Position numbers and translations under genes: made by a program. The notes under the pieces were generated by a model. That model was not told the origin of the DNA. It did no database searches and was given only the letters and a program-made list of their open reading frames with translations. Shown one piece after another: positions 30,199 through 37,634 of a stretch of DNA of 64,000 nt (the first letter of the stretch is position 1; every line of letters starts with the position of its first letter). Origin of the DNA: Paraburkholderia fungorum (GTDB lineage: Bacteria; Pseudomonadota; Gammaproteobacteria; Burkholderiales; Burkholderiaceae); contig NZ_FNKP01000002.1 in the NCBI RefSeq assembly GCF_900099835.1, positions 2,170,001-2,234,000 of the forward strand. The letters are read 5' to 3'.

Positions 30199-31011
30199 TT
30201 AGGACATGCATTCGCACGGCTTGGCGTCGAAGATCGGCCGTACCGCAATGATCTTTTTCGCTTGAGCCCAGAAACGCTGTGGCTGGATGTGTTCGGTCGC
30301 CGGAATGCCGGCCGCCTTCATGCGCGCGAAACGGTCTTCCATGTCTTCGAGATAGACGGCGCCAGTTTCGTCGTGGTGAATCGAATAGCCGATCTCGTCC
30401 TCGGCCCACTTTCCCTTCAGCCAGATGTCGGGCCGCGTGCAGTACACGACGTACCAGTGCTGCCATCCAGCCTTGAGGCACCCGACGCAGTTCGCGTGCT
30501 TGAATACGCCATATGTGTTCGGCAGGGAAACGCCGATTTCCATGGTACTGACGATCGTACGGTCCGCCCACAGGGCAACGGGATAGTCCGTCTTCCAGCC
30601 CATTGCGCCCATGATCGAAGAACGTCGCTGGATGCGTCCGGCTTCGTTGGAGTCGAACCCGTAGTAGCAGACCGTGTTTTCCGGGTTGGCGTTGGCCGCC
30701 ATCCACTTCATGAACGGCTCAGTCTTCAGCACGCTGGTGCAGAACTCCTGACCGCCGTCCACCTTGAACGCCTTCTTCGCGACAGTCACGTCGAACTGGT
30801 CGAGCTGCGCGTTTGCGTAGCTTGCATACGTCACTGGCAGGCCGAGATGGTCAGCGACCTCTCGCTTGAACCGCTTGATGTCGGCGTCTTCAGTCCAGAA
30901 CGGCAGATCGTGGTTCAGCAAGACGATCTCGTCGCCAGCGAACCGGCGAGCGACCTCGATCGCTACAAGCCCTGAACTGTGGCCGCCGGAATAGCAGACA
31001 ACTCGTTTCAT
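30199..31011 (-). CDS. PAPS-reductase-like PP-loop (N-type ATP pyrophosphatase) protein
   Basis: A 270-residue protein beginning MKRVVCYSGGHSSG, the PP-loop of N-type ATP pyrophosphatases of the PAPS-reductase/adenine-hydrolase-like superfamily. Several Cys near the C-terminus (HANCVGCLKAG, AKPCECMS) could hold metal or act in sulfur transfer. Phage members are common but uncharacterised; DndC, of DNA phosphorothioation, is a distant relative. No other dnd gene is near. GAGAG lies upstream of the ATG. Confidence 0.7.
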   Translation of the reverse strand: MKRVVCYSGGHSSGLVAIEVARRFAGDEIVLLNHDLPFWTEDADIKRFKREVADHLGLPVTYASYANAQLDQFDVTVAKKAFKVDGGQEFCTSVLKTEPFMKWMAANANPENTVCYYGFDSNEAGRIQRRSSIMGAMGWKTDYPVALWADRTIVSTMEIGVSLPNTYGVFKHANCVGCLKAGWQHWYVVYCTRPDIWLKGKWAEDEIGYSIHHDETGAVYLEDMEDRFARMKAAGIPATEHIQPQRFWAQAKKIIAVRPIFDAKPCECMS

Positions 31012-31058
31012 ATCGTCTCTCTCAGTCAATCGCAGAAAAAGCGTTTATCTGTGGGGCG

Positions 31059-31511
31059 TCAGAACGGCAGATCATCGTCAGGATCGCCGGTCAGTCCGGG
31101 TTCGCTATCTGGTTCCGCATGCACCCGAGGGACCGCCTTCACGCGGATGCAGATCAGGTCTTTGCCTTCGAGGTCGTAGCAGTCGCTCAGATCAACGAAA
31201 GCCTTGTATCTGGCCTTGCTGCGCGTGCTGGCGCTCACAGTGAACACTGCCGGGCTATCCCAGTCATCCCACCTGTCGCGCGGCAGCAGACACTTCCATT
31301 CGCGCAGCGCGGGGGCGTCGATGATGTCGCCGTAGACGACCTTGTCGACGGGGTGATAACGGCGCTCTTCCTCGCTCTTGTCGCCGTCGATGACCACGCA
31401 GAGGTAATGACCATCTGCGCCCACGATCACACCGGTTTCGCCGTAACACGTGACCTGACGACCGCGCTCAGCGGGCACGCCGTAGTGTTTGCGGATGTAG
31501 TCGAAGCTCAT
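31059..31511 (-). CDS. Phage hypothetical protein
   Basis: A 150-residue protein. The N-terminus YIRKHYGVPAERGRQVTCYGETGVIVGADGHYLCVVIDG is a small beta-barrel-like segment found at the start of other phage accessory proteins; the tail is acidic (SEPGLTGDPDDDLPF), reminiscent of the acidic tips of single-strand-binding proteins, though no OB fold is clear. Function unknown. Confidence 0.6.
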   Translation of the reverse strand: MSFDYIRKHYGVPAERGRQVTCYGETGVIVGADGHYLCVVIDGDKSEEERRYHPVDKVVYGDIIDAPALREWKCLLPRDRWDDWDSPAVFTVSASTRSKARYKAFVDLSDCYDLEGKDLICIRVKAVPRVHAEPDSEPGLTGDPDDDLPF

Positions 31512-31544
31512 ATTCGTCTCGCGTTCAGGTTTATTTGTGATACA

Positions 31545-31576
31545 GATATCTGCCGTTTATTCGTCTGGCAGATATC
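31545..31576. repeat. 10-bp perfect inverted repeat at the end of the RT gene
   Basis: Arms GATATCTGCC (31,545-31,554) and GGCAGATATC (31,567-31,576) with a 12-nt loop overlap the reverse-transcriptase stop codon. There is no T-run. It may be a processing or transcript-end structure of the DGR operon. Confidence 0.5.
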
Positions 31577-32909
31577 ACTTTCCACGGTATGTTTTGGTCA
31601 ATGCCTTGTTGACTGCGTGGCCCCGTTGGCGGATAGCATTGGCCAACTGAGCGCGGTCGTGGTGGCTGCTCGGTGCTTGATTGAGCAAACCGAAATAGCT
31701 GTTTGATACCGCTAGGAAATCATCAGGTGACACTCGGCTCACACGGCGTACCGCCTCAGTAACCGTTCGTCGCCGAGTTGACCGCGACCACGGCTTGATG
31801 ACGTGGCCAACAAAGTCAATTCCGCGATCGACTGGCTGCAGAATCGTTTTCTTCGGATTCAGGCGAACGCCGAGCCGAGTTGGAAGGAATTCGGTGACGT
31901 CCGCGAGGATCTCGTTGAGCCGCTTTGGCGACTCGTGCAGAAATATGAAATCGTCCACATAACGGATGTAGTACTTCGCTCCGAGGACGTGCTTGGCGCG
32001 CTGGTCGAGCACATCGAGGAAAACATTGGCGAAAAACTGGCTCGATAGATTGCCGATCGGCAAACCCCGATTCGCGGTCTGTTCCATCAAGCGCTTGTGA
32101 GGCGGAACCTTCGCCAGCAGCCTCTGATTCCCGCGGAACTCGAAGTCTTCCCGTGGATCGTGCATCAGCACGGTTTCTGTCAGCGATGCCCAGAATGGCT
32201 CTGATACCTTCGCCAGTAAGAGACCTCGCAGAATGTCCTTGTCTATCGAGACAAAGAAATTCGCCAGATCGCACTTCAGGTAAAACGCAGGGCGAGACCA
32301 GTTCTGCGTAATGCTCCTGATCTTCGATTCGAGACGTTTTGCTGCATACAGCGTCCCGCGACCGGTGATGCAGGCACATGAATCGGCAATGAATGATCTT
32401 TCGAACTGCGGGCCGATGTGGTTGTAGAGCAGGTGATGCACGATGCGATCGCGAAACTCTGCCGCCCATACTTCGCGCGGCTTCGGCCTCGTGATCACAA
32501 AGCATATGGAGCGCCCCGGCGCATAGCTTCCGTCGACAAGTTCGTCGTAGAGGCCACGAAGGTTGCGCTCGAGATGCACTTCGAACGCCAATGCACTGTT
32601 GCTGTTCCGTTTCGTGCGCCGACAGTCGAAATAGGCTTCGACCAACTCGGCGAATGAAAAGGGTTTTCGATCTGCGGACGACACGGGCACGACAGTGGTT
32701 GTTCTTGTCGTTGTTGTTCTGGTTGCCGTTGTTGAAGTTCTGATACCAGGCCCAGCCGCATGTGTCGTGCTATCTACGTTTTCCGTCCGATTGCTCGGCT
32801 GGGAAACTGCGCTGGACCTGTCCGCATGCTCGCGGCTGGTTTCCATGGTGCGCATGTCGGTGGCCTCGTGAGCCAGCGGCACGACCAGATTGAAATATCG
32901 CTCAGTCAT
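31575..32909 (-). CDS. DGR reverse transcriptase
   Basis: A 444-residue reverse transcriptase of the diversity-generating retroelement clade. Fingers/palm motifs: RPKPREVWAAEFRDRIVHHLL (about 141-161), LKCDLANFFVSID (211-223), the DGR-type PIGNLSSQFF (284-293) and catalytic YVDD (317-320). It copies the template RNA with adenine-directed errors. The ATG at 32,909 overlaps the avd stop by 8 bp and has AAGG upstream; with this start, codons 51-80 lie inside the template repeat. A downstream non-ATG start near 32,640 would avoid that, and I cannot decide between them. Confidence 0.9.
   Translation of the reverse strand: MTERYFNLVVPLAHEATDMRTMETSREHADRSSAVSQPSNRTENVDSTTHAAGPGIRTSTTATRTTTTRTTTVVPVSSADRKPFSFAELVEAYFDCRRTKRNSNSALAFEVHLERNLRGLYDELVDGSYAPGRSICFVITRPKPREVWAAEFRDRIVHHLLYNHIGPQFERSFIADSCACITGRGTLYAAKRLESKIRSITQNWSRPAFYLKCDLANFFVSIDKDILRGLLLAKVSEPFWASLTETVLMHDPREDFEFRGNQRLLAKVPPHKRLMEQTANRGLPIGNLSSQFFANVFLDVLDQRAKHVLGAKYYIRYVDDFIFLHESPKRLNEILADVTEFLPTRLGVRLNPKKTILQPVDRGIDFVGHVIKPWSRSTRRRTVTEAVRRVSRVSPDDFLAVSNSYFGLLNQAPSSHHDRAQLANAIRQRGHAVNKALTKTYRGK
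32670..32759 (-). repeat. DGR template repeat (TR)
   Basis: A 90-nt core shared with both variable repeats. On the coding strand it is packed with AAC codons, giving YQNFNNGNQNNNDKNN in the target frame. It ends in a GC-rich 29-nt block identical in all three copies. All mismatches to the two variable repeats fall at its adenines. It lies between avd and the RT core, inside the RT reading frame. Confidence 0.95.
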
Positions 32910-33276
32910 GAAGGCCTTGACTTCCATGAAGCGGGCGACGTGCGGAATTGCGCCATCCGTTAGCCTGTTTGCCGATGCTGGTGGTTAGCTCGACCGCTGC
33001 TGCATACGCCTTCTTGGAGATCAACCGCTTGTCCATCGCCAGCCGGACGAGAAGGTTGATAACCTCAAGCCGCTCAAGCAACTCCATCAGATGTGGCGCC
33101 TTGTCCTGAGCGACGTTCGCTCTGAACACCAACACCGTTATCTCAATGCACTCGAGGTTGATCTTCTCGCCGATCGAACGCTTGAAATCGCGCTGCATGT
33201 TCTTGACCAGATCGGTGACCACATCCAGCAGGTCATACGCTACTTTGTAAATCGGCAAACTCGTATGGATGGCCAT
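32902..33276 (-). CDS. avd: Avd-like four-helix-bundle DGR accessory protein
   Basis: A 124-residue, wholly helical, basic protein of the Avd/four-helix-bundle family, the same length as I recall for Bordetella phage Avd. Typical features are the IYKVAYDLLDVVTDLV helix, LERLEVINLLVRLAMDKRLIS and the C-terminal KQANGWRNS. Avd forms a pentameric barrel that binds RNA and the reverse transcriptase and is required for mutagenic homing. It lies between the target genes and the RT. No Shine-Dalgarno is visible; it may depend on coupling to the upstream target gene. Confidence 0.85.
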   Translation of the reverse strand: MAIHTSLPIYKVAYDLLDVVTDLVKNMQRDFKRSIGEKINLECIEITVLVFRANVAQDKAPHLMELLERLEVINLLVRLAMDKRLISKKAYAAAVELTTSIGKQANGWRNSARRPLHGSQGLHD

Positions 33277-33293
33277 GAAATCTAATTATTAAA

Positions 33294-33752
33294 TTATTCA
33301 ATAACTAATCTGCGGACGACACGGGCACGACAGTGGAAGTCCTTGTCGCCGTGGCTCTGGTGGCCGTAGTTGAAGTCCTGATACCAGGCCCAGCCGCTAT
33401 TCGTTTCGTGCTGCTGCCCCGACCAATACCAGGCCGATTGAAACTCGCCCTTCAGGTTGGCAAAGAGCAGAGACTGTTCGCGCCGGTTCGGTAATTCGCC
33501 GCCCTGCTCCGCGGCCCACTTTCCAGCGTCCGCCCAATCGACTGTCTCGGCCTCGCCGGGAAGAAGAATGACGTGATGGCCTGGTGATCCGTCCTCGCCA
33601 ATAATCACGCCCGCGTATTTCTCGCCCGGCGCCAAGGAAATTTCAGCCGCCTCAATCTGGATGATCGACGTAGCTGCTTGTCGCTCGAATTCAGCGATCA
33701 TTTTCGAAACCTTCATTTGTTCGGCCTTGATAGCCTCAAGCGTCACCGTCAT
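33294..33752 (-). CDS. DGR variable protein 1
   Basis: A 152-residue target protein. Residues 1-40 form a helix (MTVTLEAIKAEQMKVSKMIAEFE), then a compact domain (GEKYAGVIIGEDGSPGHHVILLPG, LPNRREQSLLFANL, SAWYWSGQQHETNSGWAWY) that resembles the C-type-lectin/formylglycine-enzyme-like fold of DGR targets. The C-terminal 30 codons are the variable repeat, ending CRARVVRRLVIE. The ligand-binding face is expected to be formed by the varied residues. AGGAG precedes the ATG. The helical N-terminus is absent from its paralogue. Confidence 0.85.
   Translation of the reverse strand: MTVTLEAIKAEQMKVSKMIAEFERQAATSIIQIEAAEISLAPGEKYAGVIIGEDGSPGHHVILLPGEAETVDWADAGKWAAEQGGELPNRREQSLLFANLKGEFQSAWYWSGQQHETNSGWAWYQDFNYGHQSHGDKDFHCRARVVRRLVIE
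33308..33397 (-). repeat. DGR variable repeat 1 (VR1)
   Basis: Aligned without gaps to the template, VR1 differs at 10 of 90 positions, and all 10 are template adenines on the coding strand. The changes alter codons to give DFNYGHQSHGDKDF in place of the Asn-rich template peptide. The final 29 nt are identical to the template. Confidence 0.95.
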
Positions 33753-33781
33753 GTCATGCGCTCCTGAAAATTACTGAATGA

Positions 33782-34141
33782 TTAAATGGGCAATCTGCGG
33801 ACGACACGGGCACGACAGTGGCCGACCTTGGCGTTGAGGATCTGGTAGCCGTTGCTGAAGTTCTGAAACCAGGCCCAGCCGCTCTCACGGTGGTGCGTCT
33901 CGTTGCTCCAGTACCAATCCTTCTGGAACAGATCGCGGAATCCGGCCCAAAGCATCGCCTGCTCTACCCGCGTCGGGAGACCGCCACCGATGCTTTTCGC
34001 CCACGCGAGCTGGTCATCGAACGTCGCATCGTCGCTATCGCCTGGCAGCAGAACTACGTGATAAAAATCACCGTTCTTGTCGCCGATCGCGCCGACGTAC
34101 ACTTCGCCCTCTGCGAGCGGCGGAATCTGAAGTTGTTGCAT
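33782..34141 (-). CDS. DGR variable protein 2
   Basis: A 119-residue paralogue of variable protein 1. Shared blocks are GEVYVGAIGDKNGDFYHVVLLPGD, GLPTRVEQAMLWAGF, WYWSNETHHRESGWAW and the C-terminal CRARVVRR. It lacks the N-terminal helix of its neighbour. The start is ATG 34,141 with AAGGA 5 bp upstream. A strong terminator-like hairpin lies just before that ribosome site. Together the two targets, avd and RT form a leftward cassette. Confidence 0.85.
   Translation of the reverse strand: MQQLQIPPLAEGEVYVGAIGDKNGDFYHVVLLPGDSDDATFDDQLAWAKSIGGGLPTRVEQAMLWAGFRDLFQKDWYWSNETHHRESGWAWFQNFSNGYQILNAKVGHCRARVVRRLPI
33793..33882 (-). repeat. DGR variable repeat 2 (VR2)
   Basis: VR2 differs from the template at 11 of 90 positions, all at template adenines. 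Six of these positions are also changed in VR1, mostly to different bases. The encoded variable segment reads FQNFSNGYQILNAKVG. The terminal 29 nt are unchanged. Confidence 0.95.
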
Positions 34142-34155
34142 GATTTTCCTTGTCG

Positions 34156-34182
34156 AAAAAATGGCCCTCGTAGTAGAGGGCC
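34156..34182 (-). terminator. Intrinsic terminator just upstream of the DGR cassette
   Basis: On the minus strand a 7-bp perfect stem (GGCCCTC/GAGGGCC, 6-nt loop) is followed by ATTTTTT, ending 15 bp before the variable protein 2 start codon. It would stop transcription from the recombination genes before the DGR, or act as an attenuator. Confidence 0.75.
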
Positions 34183-34236
34183 GAACACACTCCAAGCGTA
34201 GGGACCAATTACGCCTGGGAGTTGATGCGAGGGGGC

Positions 34237-34304
34237 GCACCACTACACCGCGTATTCAGGGAGATTCACGCCTGGTTGGCTTCATCCCTTGCGGTGAGTG
34301 GTGC
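34237..34304. repeat. Imperfect long-range inverted repeat
   Basis: GCACCACTACACCGC (34,237-34,251) pairs with GCGGTGAGTGGTGC (34,291-34,304) with one bulge, around a 39-nt loop, in the 170-bp gap between exonuclease and variable protein 2 genes. Confidence 0.35.
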
Positions 34305-34311
34305 GTGAGGG

Positions 34312-35079
34312 TTAAGCGGCTTGCTGGCGAAGCTGCTTCTCGTACTGGGCAACAAGCATGGCGAATTGCCAGAGGTCTTTCTCCATCGCCTCGATAAAAT
34401 TGTCGTCGCGCTGAACTTCGACCATCGTGAATTGCTTGCCGACTGGCGAAAGCGCCGGACAGTACAATCCGATATGCCACCACTTGCGACCGGTCAGCCA
34501 GAGACAGCCCTGCGCCTGCTCAAGCACCTCGGTGAAGTCGTTATCCAGCAGGATCGCGCGCAGTTTGTCAGGAGCGACGAAGCACTTGTATTCGCTGCCG
34601 CCATCTTCATTGATAAGCCCGTCTGCGCTCGCTCCAAACAGTCCGTCATCGGTCGTCACGAACCCCGCTCGCTTCACGAAAAGGCCAGTTTTCGCTTCAT
34701 GTTCCATGCGAGCCTCGGGCTCCAGATCATGCCCCCGGCGCATACTCCAAGTCTCGAATCCCTCATCCAGTGGCTCGCCGCTGATGCGTTCAATCGCCAA
34801 ACGGAACGCGTAATCCTTGGCTGCGTCTGAATAGTCCCCGACCTTTTCGCCGTTCAGCGCTCGGTTAATAATGTCCGACTTGGGCGTTACCTTGTATCCG
34901 GCGGCTTCGGCGGCAGCCTTCTCGGGCGTTCCCGCAAGTCGCAGCGCAACGAATTGCTTCTGGCGGTCGTCGAGATCTCCGACTTTCTTTCGAGCGGTTG
35001 CAAACATGCTCGCCGTGATGCAACCGGCTCTGCTTTGCAGCCATTCCCGCGATCCTTGCGCACATTCGATGATTTTCAC
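34312..35079 (-). CDS. YqaJ-family phage exonuclease (lambda-exo-like)
   Basis: A 255-residue nuclease of the YqaJ/lambda exonuclease family. Recognisable parts are the N-terminal QGSREWLQSRAGCITAS, GHDLEPEARMEHE, the metal site FGASADGLINEDGGSEYKCF and QAQGCLWLTGRKWWHIG. It degrades 5' strands of dsDNA ends to feed an annealing protein. It overlaps the upstream gene by 4 bp. Confidence 0.85.
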   Translation of the reverse strand: MKIIECAQGSREWLQSRAGCITASMFATARKKVGDLDDRQKQFVALRLAGTPEKAAAEAAGYKVTPKSDIINRALNGEKVGDYSDAAKDYAFRLAIERISGEPLDEGFETWSMRRGHDLEPEARMEHEAKTGLFVKRAGFVTTDDGLFGASADGLINEDGGSEYKCFVAPDKLRAILLDNDFTEVLEQAQGCLWLTGRKWWHIGLYCPALSPVGKQFTMVEVQRDDNFIEAMEKDLWQFAMLVAQYEKQLRQQAA

Positions 35080-35978
35080 GACTGGCCTCCTTCGGCTGCA
35101 AGTTGACGCTGAAACTCGGCTTCCATCTCCGCGTCGTCGACACCGGGTTCGCGCGGCGGCAGATCGGTCGGCTTTGCCGGGAGTGCCTTGCTCTTCGCCG
35201 CCATCGCTGTCTTGAACGCATCGGATGCTGCGGCGTCTTTGGCGGCGTTGATCTCTTTGACCGCCCGCTTCCAGAGCGTGTCGAACTGGTCTCGCGTTGT
35301 TACCGCGTTTGCCTCGGCCACCAACTTGATTCCCAGCGCGCTCAGCACCGGCTCACCTGGCTCGTCGTCGTGCCGGTACTCTTCTGGCAAGTCTTCGATG
35401 TCTTGCGTGAAGATGTCAGACGCAGCGGTGACGTTCAGCGTCATGGCAATCTTGGCGCGCTTACAGGCCATCTTGAGGATGGTGTTCGCCTGGTCGGCAG
35501 ACTCGGTGCGAATCTGCTGTTTCTTCTCGACCTTGTTGTTCCACTTGGCGAACTTCAAACGGCGTAGGTTTTCGGGTGTGACTTCGAATTCCTCCGCGCA
35601 GATAGCGCCGCGCCACTTGTACTTTTCCTCGTGGGATGAGCACTCCCCCATCCCCTCACCTAGCACGACGCCAGTTACCTGATGGATGCCGACGCATCGC
35701 ACTCGAAAGCGGGCCATACCGTCAACAGTCAGGTCTTCGATCTCGTACTTATCCGCGACGCGGAAGGTCACGCAGAGAACTTCTGCGCCCGGCTTGTACA
35801 GCGACGGCTTCTTCGTGCCGGGAATCACGCCGTAATGTGTTTCGCTCTTCATGATGGAGCGCATCACTTCCTGCACGAGATTCACGCGCTGGCGAATCTC
35901 CATCGCGGAAAACTGATGCACCTCACCTGCAACGATGCCGGCGCTCTCGCGCCGTGGCATTTCGATTACTTCGTTCAT
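35076..35978 (-). CDS. Probable phage recombination (annealing) protein
   Basis: A 300-residue phage protein with the conserved block HYGVIPGTKKPSLYKPGAEVLCVTF, seen in many phage recombination modules, followed by a Lys-rich linker and an acidic C-terminus. Its place directly before the exonuclease, with coupled translation, suggests the single-strand annealing partner, but I cannot assign it to RecT, Erf or Red-beta by motif. Confidence 0.6.
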   Translation of the reverse strand: MNEVIEMPRRESAGIVAGEVHQFSAMEIRQRVNLVQEVMRSIMKSETHYGVIPGTKKPSLYKPGAEVLCVTFRVADKYEIEDLTVDGMARFRVRCVGIHQVTGVVLGEGMGECSSHEEKYKWRGAICAEEFEVTPENLRRLKFAKWNNKVEKKQQIRTESADQANTILKMACKRAKIAMTLNVTAASDIFTQDIEDLPEEYRHDDEPGEPVLSALGIKLVAEANAVTTRDQFDTLWKRAVKEINAAKDAAASDAFKTAMAAKSKALPAKPTDLPPREPGVDDAEMEAEFQRQLAAEGGQS

Positions 35979-36862
35979 GCTGCTTTCTCCATCTGATCTG
36001 CGTATGCCATGTCGAACGTCGCAATCCAGCCCAACGCGACCTCTGGCGTGACCTTGAATTGCTCGGCCAATACGCGGATGATTTCCGACTCGCCCGGGCC
36101 GTTCAGTTCAAACTGAACGCGCTCGCGGCGCTTCTGTTCTGCGACGGCCGCATCCTTCTCAGCCTGAATCCGGGCCGCTTCGGCTGCTTGCTCGTCTGCA
36201 ATGCGCTCCCGCTCGGCCAATTCGGCACGCTGCTGCTCAATCGCTTCACGTTCTGCGGCGATTCGTGCTTGTTCCGCCTCATGAGCCAATTGCGCAGTCA
36301 GCATCTCGCCCAGCTTCGTGACTGCGGCAAGCTTCGCCACCTCAGCCTCACCAGCGAATTCCTGGTGAGTCTCAAGCGTGATCTCGACCGCCTCCAGACT
36401 CTCGATTGCTGCGGCAATCGTCTCGGATGACTTGCCGACCAGCGTTGAGGGGATAGCTTGGGTTTCGGCGATGCGCTTGCGGATGGCGTCGACGCGGGCT
36501 TTTTCTGCTGCGGCTTTGGCCGCTTTCTCTGCGGCTTCGGCCTCGTCCCATGCATCCCTAAGCGTAATCAGGCGCTGCTCCTCTGGCTCGATAATCGCGA
36601 CAAGAGCGTCCTCTTCAGAGATAACGGCCTTGCTGAACTTGGTGGCTTCGTCTCGGGCGTCCTTGCCGACCTTTCTAATGTCGGTGCGTCGAGTTCGCAG
36701 GGCCATTGCTGCAGCGTGGCATTGTTCCCGCGCAGCTTTGTTCTTAATCTCTGCGATAGTCGATGACTGCGCGACGAGTTCGCGGAGCTTGACCTTGTTT
36801 TCGACCGATCCGAGTGCGATTGCTGCGCGCTCCGGAATCGTCAGTTCTTTAGACTCGCTCAC
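35975..36862 (-). CDS. Coiled-coil phage protein of the recombination module
   Basis: A 295-residue protein dominated by a long Ala/Glu/Arg coiled coil (about 75-250). Proteins of this kind often precede annealing/exonuclease pairs in phage operons. No enzymatic motif is visible. It overlaps the neighbours by ATGA. Confidence 0.6.
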   Translation of the reverse strand: MSESKELTIPERAAIALGSVENKVKLRELVAQSSTIAEIKNKAAREQCHAAAMALRTRRTDIRKVGKDARDEATKFSKAVISEEDALVAIIEPEEQRLITLRDAWDEAEAAEKAAKAAAEKARVDAIRKRIAETQAIPSTLVGKSSETIAAAIESLEAVEITLETHQEFAGEAEVAKLAAVTKLGEMLTAQLAHEAEQARIAAEREAIEQQRAELAERERIADEQAAEAARIQAEKDAAVAEQKRRERVQFELNGPGESEIIRVLAEQFKVTPEVALGWIATFDMAYADQMEKAA

Positions 36863-37224
36863 GCGGCCTCCTTGTATCTGGGTGCGCCCTTGTATTGGGG
36901 CTGAGGTTGCCGAAGCGGCGGCCGGATCGCATTCCCGAGAAGCACATTCCAGTGCTCGGCGATATTCCGGACGACCGGCCCGGCGTCGTTATCGATCTGC
37001 CCTCGCTCGGGCGCTTCGCTAAGCGGCTCGACAACTGAGCATGGAACAGCGACCGTGCTATGTCCGCTGTTGTAGTAGCCGAGGTCAGCTAGAACTGCAG
37101 CTTCTGAATACTTGCCAGACCAGGACAGCGGGTAGGAATAGCCGGCGTCGTTCGGGCGCCAGAATGTGATGTACAGATGCTCCCGCCGCGTGTGCTTCAG
37201 GCTAACGATGTAGAAGTCGGTCAT
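36859..37224 (-). CDS. Conserved phage hypothetical protein
   Basis: A 121-residue protein starting MTDFYIVSLKHTRREHLYIT. From memory, near-identical N-termini occur in several Burkholderia prophages. It is rich in Tyr and Trp with a Pro/Gln-rich tail. Function unknown; coupled to both neighbours. Confidence 0.65.
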   Translation of the reverse strand: MTDFYIVSLKHTRREHLYITFWRPNDAGYSYPLSWSGKYSEAAVLADLGYYNSGHSTVAVPCSVVEPLSEAPERGQIDNDAGPVVRNIAEHWNVLLGNAIRPPLRQPQPQYKGAPRYKEAA

Positions 37225-37463
37225 GGTTCCATCCTTAGATATTCATTAGGGTTCGGAACCTCGCTCACCATTCTCAGAAACCGTTCCGCCTCCTGACTTG
37301 TGCGGAAGTAGTCTGAATCGCGCGAGCCGGGTCCAGTGAACCCATCTTCATCTGTGTGTAGCGTTCCGACGTAGTAGCCGGCCGCCGATCGCAAGACCCG
37401 AAGCTCGGTGTAGCTATCCTTGTCAGGCACGCAATCGAGATTCGTGACCATCGGCGATTTCAT
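37221..37463 (-). CDS. Phage hypothetical protein
   Basis: An 80-residue protein (MKSPMVTNLDCVPDKDSYTE) with a beta-rich middle (ELRVLRSAAGYYVGTLHTDEDG). Start and stop overlap the adjacent genes. No family is recognised. Confidence 0.55.
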   Translation of the reverse strand: MKSPMVTNLDCVPDKDSYTELRVLRSAAGYYVGTLHTDEDGFTGPGSRDSDYFRTSQEAERFLRMVSEVPNPNEYLRMEP

Positions 37464-37633
37464 CGCGCACTCCCATACGGCACCGTCCGACGCTGAACGC
37501 GATTCGCCGGGTGCAGCAAGTACTTCGTTCCCAGTGCCTCAATCGCACGCTCGCGCCGCTCGTCCATACTGTCGACGTACTCGCTCATTTCCCGGAGCGT
37601 CTGCTTGCGTTGTGCTTCGTTGTAATCGGTCAT
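37460..37633 (-). CDS. Small basic phage protein
   Basis: A 57-residue, Arg/Glu-rich helical protein (MTDYNEAQRKQTLREMSEYV). GGGAG is 6 bp before its ATG, and its stop overlaps the next start (CGATGA). Function unknown. Confidence 0.6.
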   Translation of the reverse strand: MTDYNEAQRKQTLREMSEYVDSMDERRERAIEALGTKYLLHPANRVQRRTVPYGSAR

Positions 37634-37634
37634 G

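Noticed and set aside
30199-31011. DndC of a phosphorothioation system
   Set aside because: Only the PP-loop superfamily is supported. No dndB, dndD, dndE or restriction genes are adjacent.
31575-32909. Retron or group II intron reverse transcriptase
   Set aside because: No msr/msd or intron structure is seen. The template/variable repeats with adenine-only changes, the Avd gene and the PIGNLSSQ motif identify a DGR.
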